Positions 1 to 8,419 of a DNA stretch of 12,453 nt are shown here, one piece after another. The stretch's first letter is position 1. Each line of letters begins with the position of its first letter. A model generated the notes under the pieces. The model saw only the letters and a list, made by a program, of their open reading frames with translations. It was not told the origin of the DNA and ran no database searches. Source of the DNA: Acephala macrosclerotiorum. Taxonomy: Eukaryota; Ascomycota; Leotiomycetes; Helotiales; Mollisiaceae. Where the stretch lies: contig MU119927.1 in the NCBI GenBank assembly GCA_014904845.1, positions 1 to 12,453 of the forward strand, in the 5' to 3' direction. The position numbers were made by a program, and so were the translations under genes.

Positions 1-668
1 TTTTTTTTAGTATATAATAAATATTTTAATAATTCGAATTTTTACAAACAAAATATTTTTTTTCGTTTTAATATATTATCGATTTTTTGTAATTAATTCG
101 ATTATTATATTAAATATTTTTATCGTAATATTTGTAATCTACGAAATATAATCTAATTATATTTCGATAGACTTTTTTTTTTTTCGATTATAAAAATTTT
201 AAAAATTGTTTTTATTTTTATTTAAAATAAAATCGCATTATAAACGTTTTCGTATATTATTTAAAAATTCAATAAAAATCGAAAAAGTATTTAATAATAC
301 TTTAATACGTTTCAATAAACGTAATAAAACTTGTTTTATATAATAATCTTTATTCGCATATTCGAACGTAAATTAAATTATTTTTAGATCAATTTTTAAT
401 ACAATATTTCGAAGTATTCGAAAATCGTTTTATTTGAATTTTGCGTTCGAATTAATACGAATATAATTATATTTCATTAATTGAATATTTTATTTCGACG
501 TTTTTCGATCTTAAAATTCGATTTTACAATTTCAATTATTTTATCGAAAAACAAACTTTTTTTAGTGAGTTTCTAGTAATAGAATTCGTTAATTTCGTCG
601 ATAAATATAATTGAAAACGTATTATAATAATTTTTAAATTTAATATTTATTTTCGAATATAAATCTTT
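1..668 (-). mobile_element. Outer (older) Ty1/copia element, distal gag segment, truncated by the window edge
   Basis: This stretch is the reverse complement of 2101-2767 of the inner element, collinear except for one extra T in the tract at 173-184, with differences that are C/T and G/A transitions. It therefore carries the middle and end of gag, up to the cysteine knuckle at about position 10-55, on the minus strand. It is the continuation of 6983-8190: the inner element was inserted between the two parts. The rest of its pol and its 3' LTR lie to the left of the window. Stops and lost codons are everywhere, so it is non-functional. Confidence 0.88.
664..668. repeat. Target-site duplication, left copy (TCTTT)
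   Basis: The uninterrupted target can be read in the inner element itself (2101-2105, reverse complement TCTTC). The left copy is TCTTT and the right copy (6983-6987) is TTTTC; each differs from TCTTC by a single C-to-T change. Five bases is the usual duplication for fungal LTR retrotransposons. Confidence 0.8.
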
Positions 669-686
669 TATTAATTCAATTATATA

Positions 687-700
687 ATCGTTTAAACGAT
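687..700. repeat. 14-bp perfect palindrome in the LTR
   Basis: ATCGTTTAAACGAT is present here and in the outer LTR (8388-8401). In the 3' LTR (6772-6785) it is changed by transitions only. Its location, 19 bp into the LTR, is in presumptive U3. Function unknown; a binding site for a dimeric factor is possible but not shown. Confidence 0.5.
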
Positions 701-790
701 CGATTAAATAATTTTAATTATAATTTTTATTATTTTTAATAATAATTATTTTAATATTTACTTTTTAATTTTACGTTTATTTTGTTTAAT

Positions 791-800
791 TATATAAATA
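791..800 (+). promoter_or_regulatory. TATA-like box in LTR
   Basis: TATATAAATA is identical in all three LTRs (791-800, 6876-6885, and 8297-8288 on the minus strand). An LTR promoter TATA box would be expected near mid-LTR. The identity is weak evidence, because a pure A/T string cannot be altered by C-to-T mutation and such strings are common here. Confidence 0.3.
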
Positions 801-897
801 AAAAAATACTTTTTTTGAGAAAAAATAAATAAAATTGAATTATTAATATTAGATTAAAATTTTAGTATTTTGTGATTTGTTTTCGAACGTTTTAATA

Positions 898-1236
898 TTA
901 ATTAATAATTGAATTCATTCGATTACAAAGTAATAAAATTATTTATAAAGAAATAATAATTGAATAAAATTGATCGAACAAAAAAATTTAAATTGTATGT
1001 AATTTATTGATTTAATTGAACGTAAGAAAAAATAGTTTTTGTTTGTATTAAAAGAGATTATTAAATTTTTAAAAAATATTGCGATTTTACGTTCGTTTTA
1101 TTTTTTTCAATTTGAAATTAATTGATTTTTTATTTTACGTTTTATTGCGTATTAATAACGAGTATTTTATTGTAATTTATTGAATAATATTAAAAACAAT
1201 TTTTACGAATTCGATATAAAGATTCATCGAATTAAT
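898..1236 (+). other. Leader between 5' LTR and inferred gag start
   Basis: This is collinear with 8190-7852 of the outer element on the other strand (positions sum to 9088, no net indel). A primer-binding site should begin immediately after the LTR, but both copies are too mutated to match one to a tRNA. The gag-pol frame is also readable upstream of 1237, so part of this stretch may be translated in the intact element. Confidence 0.55.
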
Positions 1237-1866
1237 ATATTTACTAAGTACGATACGATTCGATAAAATGCTTTTTGAGAATATAATTATATTTTCTTAA
1301 AATACGATTTTAATTAAAGAAAAGTTTTTTTATTACTTTTTTTATTTTTCGATTCGATATAATATATATTGAAATAAATATAAAGTTTTAAAGCGAGAAA
1401 TGATCGAGACTATAAATTATAAATAGAATATAAAAAAACATTTTTAAAATAGATAAAAAAAATATTTAAAAAAAAAATAAACGAAAATACGAAAAAAAAA
1501 TTATATAAAATTTTGCGAATAAACGAAATATAAATATTAAAAAAACGATTTATTAAAATCTTAAAAATATTAATAAATATTGCAAATAAAAAAGAATAAT
1601 TAAAGTAATCGTATAAAAAGATTATAAAAATGAGTTTAATAAGAAATTTCAATTTATAGAAAAATATAATCGATTTAAAAATAAAATAAACTCGAAAATT
1701 AGTGTTTTTTATTATTTTTATTGAAAAAATTAAAAAAATAATATTAGTATTTTCGAATTCTTTTTTTCAATTATTAAAATTTGCTATAAGATTTTCTATA
1801 AAGTAAATAATACTATTCGAATATACGATATTTTAAAAACAATTTTAAGAACGTAATAAGATATTG

Positions 1867-2800
1867 TTATTAAATTTGTCGTTAAAAAACGAGAATTTGA
1901 AATGAAATTCGTCGTTTTTATTATTATTAGAAATTGAAAAATTGTTAAAAGATTTTAATTAATTAATATATAATTTCAATCGCGAGAATTAAATAATATT
2001 TAATTTTAATAGAGAATTAATTATTCTTATGAAAATTTACGATAATAAATTCAAATACTACGAAAAAGAAAATTTATTGAATATATTTATATGAGTATTC
2101 GAAGATTTATATTTAAAAATAGACGTTAAATTTAAAAATTATTGTAATGCGTTTTCGATTATATTTGTCGACGAAACTAGTGAGTTTTATTATTAGAAAC
2201 TCGCTAAAAAAAGTTTGTTTTTCGATAGAATAATTGAGATTGTAAAATCGAATTTCGAGATTGAAAAACGTTAAAATAGAATATTTAATTAATGAAATAC
2301 GATTATATTCGCGTTAATTCGAGCGTAAAATTCAAATAAAACGATTTTCGAATACTTTGAAATATTGTATTAAAAATTGATTTAGAAATAATTTGATTTA
2401 CGTTTGAATATGTGAATAAAGATTATTATACGAAACAAGTTTTATTACGTTTATCGAAATGTATTAGAGTATTATTAAACGTTTTTTCGATTTTTATCGA
2501 ATTTTTAAACGGTATATAAAAACGTTCGTAATGCGATTTTACTTTAAATAAAAATAGAAATAGTTTTTAGAATTTTTATAGTCGAAAAAAAAGAAATCTA
2601 TTGAGATATAATTAAATTATATTTCGTAGATTGTAAATATTATAATAAAAATACTCGATATAACGATTAAATTAATTATAAAAAATCGATAATATATTAA
2701 AACGAAAAAAAGTATTTAATTTGTAAAAATTCGAATTATTAAAATACTCGTTATACACTAAAAAAAAGAAAAAAAGCGTACAACGATTTTAAAAAATCGA
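1867..2800 (+). pseudogene. Gag core and cysteine knuckle region of the inner polyprotein
   Basis: Frame-1 translation gives an amphipathic helical stretch (L-x-x-L-L-L-E-I-E-K-L-L around 1930) and then a block with F-F-D-R-I-I-E-I-V-K and later D-L-R-L-N-M. This resembles the gag of fungal copia elements. Near the end, codons 2713-2754 read Y-L-I-C-K-N-S-N-Y-*-N-T-R-Y. TAT can descend from TGT (Cys) or CAT (His), so this fits C-x2-C-x4-[C/H]-x4-[C/H], a nucleic-acid-binding knuckle. If TAA 2740 was TGG and AAT 2743 was AGT, it would read C-W-S-T-x-H, a form I recall from this family. A second possible Cys pair is at 2632-2643 (C-K-Y-Y). Confidence 0.7.
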
Positions 2801-3120
2801 AATCGTTCGATAAAAATAAAATAATTCAATTCGTAATTAAATTCGAAAAATTAGATTTCGATATCGCTAAAAAATACGAATAATTTGTCGTTGAATTTAT
2901 TAAAAAAAATTTTTTACATAAAAACGATATTATACGATCGATTAATTACTTTATAATATTTTACGATACGATTAATAAATTTAAAATCATCGAATTATTC
3001 GATCGTTAATCAATTTATTATACGATATTGAATATTACAATATAATCGAAATTGTTTTCAATGTTTATTAATATAAAAACGTATTTGACGAATCGCTATA
3101 TATTAAACGTTTTTATAAGT

Positions 3121-3430
3121 ATTATAATCAATATTAGCGTCGTTTAATAATAGATTATCAACGAAAATCAATATTTAATTTTTTAATAAATTCGAAATAT
3201 TAAATTAAACGAATTTAAAATTAAAAAAATAATAATCAAATTTAAAATCGATAAAATTTCATTTTTTGAGATTATTAATATCGATACGTTAATTGAACGT
3301 ATTACATTTTACGTAGTTTTAATAAACGTATTTTTTTTATTGTATTTTCAAAATATAAATAAACTACGAATTAAATTCGACAATTTTAATAACGTATTTA
3401 TTCGAAATAAACAATATATATTTATTATTA
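3121..3430 (+). pseudogene. Retroviral-type aspartic protease domain of the inner polyprotein
   Basis: The frame reads I-I-I-N-I-S-V-V at 3121-3144, which by reversing G-to-A and C-to-T changes corresponds to I-I-I-D-T-S-A-A, the active-site loop of a copia protease. The catalytic Asp codon is now AAT (3130-3132). It is followed by E-N-Q-Y-L, and later by R-I-T-F-Y-V-V and F-F-L-L-Y-F-Q-N-I-N-K-L, which match my recollection of the region between the flap and integrase in fungal copia polyproteins. The domain is inactive. Confidence 0.65.
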
Positions 3431-3540
3431 AAACGTTTAAATATTTATAAATATTGTTTGATTTACTCGAAAGTTTAATTTATAGTAATTATAAAGTTTT
3501 TACAACAAAAATCGATTTTATTATTTATTATTTAATTGAA

Positions 3541-4440
3541 ACAAAATTCAAATAATTATATAAACGCTTCGAATATTTATTAATCGCTAAATTCGCGCGA
3601 GTATTAAAACGTAGAAAACATTTTACGAATTTCGAAAAAATTAAAAAAATAACAAAATTTTATTAATAATATTAAATAAATAATAAATTTTTTAATTGTT
3701 TGAAATTTATATTGTACGACGATTATAATTTCAATTATTTCGTTTATTTAAACGTATTGTAAATCGATAGAAAATCAATACTTTAAATCGTAAACGAGAT
3801 TATAATATTTCAAATCACGAAATTTTTTGTAAATATATCGATAAAAAAAATATAAAACGCTTTTTAAGCGTATTAAATCGATATTTACTTTAAATTATCA
3901 ATATTTACTATTTATAATTTTGAAACGAATTTCAATTTTAAAGAATTTTACAATAATACTAAAAATATAAATATTGATTCGAAAATTATATCGATAGAAA
4001 TTTATAATTCGATTAATCTAATAAAAAAATACTATATTCTATTGAAACGTACGTATAATATATTACTTCGAGAATTTTTCGATTTACAAAAAAAAAAACG
4101 ATTTCAAATAACGATTAAAATAATTAATAATACAATAAAATCAAACGATATTATTTTTACATTTTTTATTTTTAGTATTTATTTTCGAATATTATAATAG
4201 AACGCGCTTATAGTATCAATTGTCGTTAGAATTAAAACAATAAAAAATATAATAATCGTAATTCGAAAATATTACGTTATTCGTCAAATTAATAACGTTT
4301 TACGAATAAAAAATAATTTACGAAATTATTATTTGATCGATTTATTTTTAAATTCAAATGTATTTATTTAAAGAAAAAGCAAAAAATAGAAAAAATCGTA
4401 TATTCTTTTAATAATAAATAGAGAAATATATTAATTACAA
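3541..4440 (+). pseudogene. Integrase domain of the inner polyprotein
   Basis: The zinc-binding HHCC module is exact in spacing: TAT codons at 3559, 3574, 3661 and 3670 give H-x4-H-x28-C-x2-C, where each TAT can descend from CAT or TGT. The catalytic core follows: AAC 3751 (Asp to Asn) near V-Y-L-N-V-L, AAT 3916 (Asp to Asn) before F-E-T-N-F, and AAA 4024 (Glu to Lys) within N-S-I-N-L-I-K-K-Y. The last two are separated by 35 codons, the D,D-35-E spacing. C-terminal L-N-S-N-V-F-I at about 4351-4368 fits the end of a copia integrase. All three catalytic acids are gone. Confidence 0.88.
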
Positions 4441-4989
4441 TTATTAAATAAATTAAAATTTTTTTACAATATTGCGATAAAATTATTTTATTAAAATTTC
4501 AAGCAATTTGAAAAATAATTAAAAGATTATTTATTAAAAAAAAATTTATTAAAAAATTTAAACTCAAAATTAAACTTTTTTAAAAAAAATTCGAAAACAA
4601 AAAAAAATATATTTAATTTATTTCGTTCGATCGAAAAAACTTCGTATATTTCGAAAAAAAATTTACGTTTATTTCGAATTACAATAAAAATCTTTTTTTA
4701 TATTTTCAATTTCAATAAATATATTTATATAATAATTTGCATAAATATAAAAACTTTCGAAATTTATTTGATTAAAAAAAAAACTAAAAATAAGCAATTG
4801 TTTATAAATTTTTATACAAAAAAAATTATTATTATTTTAAACGATTTATTTATAGTTTTTCGTAGAAAAGAAATTAATAAATTAATCGCGAAAAAAGTTT
4901 TTAAATTGATTTTTAATAATTCGAAAAAAATTAATAATTAACGAATTTTCGATTTAAAATTAATAAACGAAATCAAAAATATAAAAACA

Positions 4990-5580
4990 GTAATTTTATA
5001 CGAGAAATCTCATTTTATAATTTAAATATTTAACGATAAAAACAAAAAAACAATATTAATTCAATTTTCGATTATTTAGCGCGTTAATTAACGAATTATC
5101 GTCGTTTTAATTCTATTTTTTAAATTTAAAAAAATCAATTTTTATTTAAAAAACTTTATTTAAATATACGTACAATTAATAATTTTATTAATACGTATTA
5201 TTTTTATTAAATTTTCGAAAAAAATAACGAATAAATTTTTATTGAACGTCGTTTTTAAAATGATTAAATTTTTCTACGAAGTTTTGAAAATAAAAATATA
5301 TTAATATAAAACGTATAATATTTACTACAAAAACAAATTCTCAATAAAATTTTCAATTTTCGATTTTTGTTTACTTATTACGAAAAGTAATTATACTTTA
5401 TTCGAGATAATCGATATATAAATCAACGATATACTTATCTTAGAAAATTAAATTTTTATAAAATTAAAAAATTTTGAACTACAAAAAATCAAACTACTAA
5501 TTAAATTTACAAAGTTTTTTACGTCGAATATTTTTCTATTATTCAACGAATACAAACTAATAATAAATAAAACCGAAAAT
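4990..5580 (+). pseudogene. Reverse transcriptase domain (RVT_2 type) of the inner polyprotein
   Basis: Recognisable pieces in frame 1 are Y-E-K-S-H-F-I-I at 4999, then N-D-K-N-K-K-T-I-L-I-Q-F-S-I-I, corresponding to the N-D-x-G-K-x-x-I-L-T-Q-S-P-T-I segment of copia reverse transcriptases. The active site falls at 5425-5430, where the Asp-Asp pair reads Asn-Asp (AAC GAT) in I-D-I-*-I-N-D-I-L-I-L. The stretch 4441-4990 between integrase and this domain is the variable linker plus the N-terminal part of RT and is hard to read because of stops. Position after integrase defines the element as Ty1/copia. Confidence 0.82.
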
Positions 5581-5839
5581 AAAATTATATTTTTATAAAA
5601 AAAGTAAAATAAGCGTTTAAATTTAATTGATTCGAAATCAAATTTCTATAAATAAACGTATTTCAAGCAACGTATTTAAAGAGTATATATTAATTTTATT
5701 TGTCAATCGAAAACTGCGTACGATATATCGATAGTAGTTTAATATTAATATCTCGAAAAAAAACAAATTGTAATATTGAATAAACGATTATAATAGTAAA
5801 TAAATAATTTCAATCGTAAATTTCGATTTTTTTGTTTGA

Positions 5840-6400
5840 ATTTATATTCAATGAAATTTTTCGTTTTTGTAAACGATTTTTTTACTATAAATAAAAATCT
5901 TAATTCGCAAATCGAGTATATCGTCGTTTTTAGTAATAAAACTTATAGCGATAAATAATTCGATTTATAAAGCAATTTACTTTATTGAAATTCAATAAAA
6001 TACAAAAAAATTACTCGTACTATTTTAATTTTTAAATTATATATAATAATAATAAAAATCGATATAAAAATCTCGATTTTTATTATTTTTAATCTTATTA
6101 TAAAACGATTCGAATTAAATTCAATTCTCGTGATTATTTGTATCGATTTTTTCTCTTTTTACGAGTATATAATCAAATTCAATACTATTAAAAAAAAGCG
6201 TCTTATGATCGATATTATAATTATCAAATAATCGTATAAATGTAAAAAACTCTCAAAGATTCAATAGATTACTAAAAACAATAATTCAATTGATATTATA
6301 ATTAAATTCAATACTAATAAAATATTTAAATCGCTTATTAATATTAATTACTTTAATATCAAAGTACAAAAATAAATACAATATTTCGAAGTCTAGAAAT
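5840..6400 (+). pseudogene. RNase H domain and C-terminus of the inner polyprotein
   Basis: M-K-F-F-V-F-V-N-D-F-F begins at 5851; the first catalytic Asp is AAC (5872-5874, now Asn). N-S-Q-I-E-Y-I-V-V-F follows. K-I-T-R-T-I-L-I-F-K-L-Y at 6007-6042 is the T-R-S-x-L-A-S-E-L-Y segment with Glu changed to Lys (6034-6036). The third acid is retained in I-I-C-I-D-F-F-S-F-Y-E (Asp 6145-6147). K-K-K-R-L-M-I-D-I at about 6190 is almost unmutated. The C-terminal N-S-I-D-I-I (Asp 6292) fits the N-x-A-D-A-M-T-K end of the family. This is the best-preserved part of pol. Confidence 0.87.
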
Positions 6401-6447
6401 TAATCGACGAAAACGAAAATAATAAAAAAAGCGATTATTAAAAAAAA

Positions 6448-6753
6448 TAGTACTAAAAAAAGAAACGTATAATTATTGTTTTAATATTTTTAGTATTTTT
6501 CGATATTTTCGATGTTTTTAGAAATAGAATTTCTAATTGGCTCGAAAGTTATAAATATTGAATTTGAAAGAATTTCTTTAAATTTAATTTAATCGATCAA
6601 ATATTACAATACGTAACGGCAATTGATTTACGATTAGATTTTCTTTTAGTATTTAGTAGTAAAATAATACATTGATAATTGCAGTAGTACTCTTTTTTGT
6701 ATTTAGTTTACGAGTTGAAAAAAGCGTTTTTTTTTCAAAAAAAGAATTACTAA
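6448..6753 (+). other. 3' noncoding stretch of inner element with possible polypurine tract
   Basis: About 300 bp between the last recognisable pol codons and the 3' LTR. No reading frame is supported, although frame 1 happens to stay open from about 6460 to the TGA at 6559. A purine run, AAAAAAAGAA (6738-6747), lies six bases before the LTR, where the plus-strand primer (polypurine tract) is expected. The stretch 6613-6700 keeps more non-CpG C and G than most of the window. Confidence 0.5.
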
Positions 6754-6982
6754 TATCGATTTAATCATGTGATTACTTAAGCGATCGATTAAATAATTTT
6801 AGTTATAATTTCTATTACTCTTAGTAATAATTGTTTTAATGTTTACTTTTTAATTTTACGTTTATTTTGTTTAATTATATAAATAGAAAAATGCTTTTTC
6901 TAAGAAAAAACAAATAAAATTGAATTATTGATATTAAATTAAAATTTTAGTATTTCGTGATTTGTTTTCGAACGTTTTAACA
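6754..6982 (+). repeat. 3' LTR of inner element
   Basis: 229 bp, gap-free against 669-897. It ends in the canonical CA (6981-6982) and starts TA (ancestral TG). It keeps more C and G than the 5' LTR, for example TATCGATTT where the 5' copy reads TATTAATTC. The boundary is fixed by the change from LTR sequence to the outer element at 6983 and by the target duplication. Confidence 0.92.
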
Positions 6983-6987
6983 TTTTC
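6983..6987. repeat. Target-site duplication, right copy (TTTTC)
   Basis: Pairs with 664-668 (TCTTT). Both derive from TCTTC in the outer element's gag by one C-to-T change each. Removing the inner element and one duplication rejoins the outer gag frame. Confidence 0.8.
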
Positions 6988-7851
6988 GAATACTCGTATA
7001 AATATATTTAATAAGTCTTTTTTTTCGTAGTATTTGAATTTATCGTCGTAAATTTTTATAAAAGTAATTAATTTTTTGTCGAAATTAAATATTATTTGAT
7101 TTTCGCGATCGAAATTATATATTAATCGATTAAAATTCTTTAGTAGTTTTTCAATTTCTAATAATAATAAAAACGACGAATTTCGTTTCGAGTTTTCGTT
7201 TTTTAATAACAAATCTAATAATAATATTTTATTGTATTCTTAGAATTGTTTTTAAAGTATCGTACGTTCGAATAATATTATTTACTTTATAAAAAGTCTT
7301 ATAACAAGTTTTAATAATTGAAAAAAAAGATTTAAAAGTACTAATATTATTTTTTTAATCTTTTTAATAAAAATAGCGAAAAACGCTAATTTTCGAGTTT
7401 ATTTTATTTTTAAATCGATTGTATTTCTCTATAAATTAAAGTTTTTTATCAAATTTATTTTTACAACTTTTTTATGCGATTATTTTAATTGTTTCTTTTT
7501 ATTTGCAATATTTACTAATATTTTTAAAACTTTAATAAATCGTTTTTTCGATATTTATATTCTATTTATTCGCAAAATTTTACGTAATTTTTTTTTCGTA
7601 TTTTCGTTTATTCTTTTTTTAAACATTTCTTTTGTTTATTCTAAAAATACTTCTTTATATTCTATTTATAATCTATAGTTTCGATTACTTCTTATTTTGA
7701 AACTTTGTATTTATTTTAATGTATATTATATCGAATCGAAAAATAGAAAAAATAATAAAAAAACTTTTTTTTAATTAGAATCGTATTTTAAAAAAGTATA
7801 ATCGTACTCTCAAAAAGTATTTTATCCAGTCGTATTGTACTTAGTAAACAT
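6983..7851 (-). pseudogene. Outer copia gag, N-terminal part (interrupted by the inner insertion)
   Basis: The frame starts at ATG 7851-7849 and reads M-F-T-K-Y-N-T-T-G, then runs through a Lys/Glu-rich N-terminus to gag helices (L-L-L-L-E-I-E-K-L-L near 7160). The last ~75 codons (about 7212-6983) are free of stops, read a charged helical sequence (F-D-R-E-N-Q-I-I-F-N-F-D-K-K-L), and then run by chance into the inner 3' LTR down to 6934. The gene continues at 668-1 after the insertion. It was the gag portion of the same polyprotein as the inner copy. It is doubly dead: interrupted by an insertion and riddled with stops further upstream. Confidence 0.75.
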
Positions 7852-8190
7852 ATTAATTCGATGAGTCTTTATATCGAACTTATAAAAATTGTTTTTAATA
7901 TTATTTAATAAATTACAATAAAGTACTCGTTATTAATACGCGATAAAACGTAAAATAGAAAATCAATCAATTTTAAATTGAGAAAAATAAAGCGAATATA
8001 AAATTACAATATTTTTTAGAAATCTAATAATTTTTTTTAGTATAAACAAAAACTACTTTTTTTTACGTTTAATTGAATCAATAGATTACGTACAATCTGA
8101 GTTTTTTTATTCGATCGATTTTATTCAATTATTATTTCTTCGTAAATAATTTTATTATTTTATAATCGAACGAATTTAACTATTAATTAG

Positions 8191-8419
8191 TATTAAAACG
8201 TTCGAAAATAAATCACGAAATACTAAAATTTTAATTTAATATTAATAATTCAATTTTGTTTGTTTCTTTTTAAAAAAAGTATTTTTCTATTTATATAATT
8301 AAATAAAGTAAACGTAAAATTAAAAAGTGGACATTAGAGCAATTATTACCAAGGATAATAAAAATTATAATTAAAATTATTTAATTGATCGTTTAAACGA
8401 TTACATGATTAAATCGACA
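8191..8419 (-). repeat. 5' LTR of outer element
   Basis: 229 bp, reverse complement of the other two LTRs without gaps. Read on the minus strand it starts with intact TG (TGTCGATTT, 8419-8411) and ends in TA (ancestral CA). The TATA-like string and 14-bp palindrome are present. The stretch 8328-8354 retains CC, GG, CT and CA dinucleotides that the other two LTRs have lost in part or completely. The bases just outside (8420-8424, AATAT) would be its target duplication, but the partner lies outside the window. Confidence 0.9.

Larger units (their letters stand above)
669..897 (+). repeat. 5' LTR of inner element
   Basis: It is 229 bp and aligns without gaps to 6754-6982 and to the reverse complement of 8191-8419. 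I count about 26 differences from the 3' LTR, all transitions, although the two were presumably identical at insertion. The ends read TA...TA here but TA...CA in the 3' LTR and TG...TA in the outer LTR, so the ancestral ends were the canonical TG...CA. Features inside are a 14-bp palindrome (687-700) and a TATA-like TATATAAATA (791-800). Confidence 0.92.
1237..6447 (+). pseudogene. Decayed Ty1/copia gag-pol polyprotein (inner copy)
   Basis: One frame, with first codon bases at positions of remainder 1 when divided by 3, can be followed from gag to RNase H without a shift. The intact product would have been a single polyprotein of roughly 1,700 residues: gag, protease, integrase, reverse transcriptase and RNase H for copying and inserting the element. 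The start is inferred: codon 1237 is ATA here but ATG in the outer copy (7851-7849), followed in both by a protein-like F-T-K-Y. The end is uncertain; in-frame stops at 6439, 6448 and 6454 follow the RNase H C-terminus. Dozens of TAA, TAG and TGA codons, all reachable from Gln, Arg or Trp by transitions, interrupt it. The N-terminal ~200 codons before the gag helical core are rich in Lys, Glu and Ile and unrecognised. Confidence 0.85.
669..6982 (+). mobile_element. Inner Ty1/copia LTR retrotransposon, full length, RIP-inactivated
   Basis: It is bounded by two 229-bp LTRs in direct orientation and a 5-bp target duplication. The interior holds a leader (898-1236), one long mutated gag-pol frame, and a 3' noncoding stretch ending in a purine run just before the 3' LTR. 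Integrase precedes reverse transcriptase, which places it in Ty1/copia rather than Ty3/gypsy. It inserted into an opposite-strand copy of its own family. Every catalytic module has lost key residues and the frame has dozens of stops, so it cannot be autonomous. Indels are essentially absent relative to the outer copy; decay is by transitions. Confidence 0.93.
6983..8190 (-). mobile_element. Outer (older) Ty1/copia element, leader and gag start
   Basis: Reverse complement of 898-2105 of the inner element with no net indel over about 1.2 kb (paired positions sum to 9088). It directly adjoins the outer 5' LTR on its right and is cut on its left by the inner insertion. The differences noted are transitions. 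Comparing the two copies helps recover lost codons: it keeps ATG at 7851-7849 where the inner copy has ATA. Confidence 0.92.

Noticed and set aside
898..925. Primer-binding site directly after the 5' LTR
   Set aside because: A TGG start may have become TAA (899-901), but neither copy retains enough bases to match a tRNA 3' end or internal half.
1410..1652. Minus-strand open frame of 80 codons (Phe/Ile/Leu-rich)
   Set aside because: It is antisense to the mutated gag-pol N-terminal region; its hydrophobic content is just the complement of Lys/Asn codons.
669..6982. Ty3/gypsy assignment for the inner element
   Set aside because: Integrase (3541-4440) precedes reverse transcriptase (4990-5580) and RNase H; gypsy elements have integrase last.
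6934..7212. Minus-strand 92-codon open frame as an independent gene
   Set aside because: It starts at TTG, is the surviving end of the outer gag fragment, and its last codons lie in the inner LTR; it is a piece of a pseudogene, not a gene.
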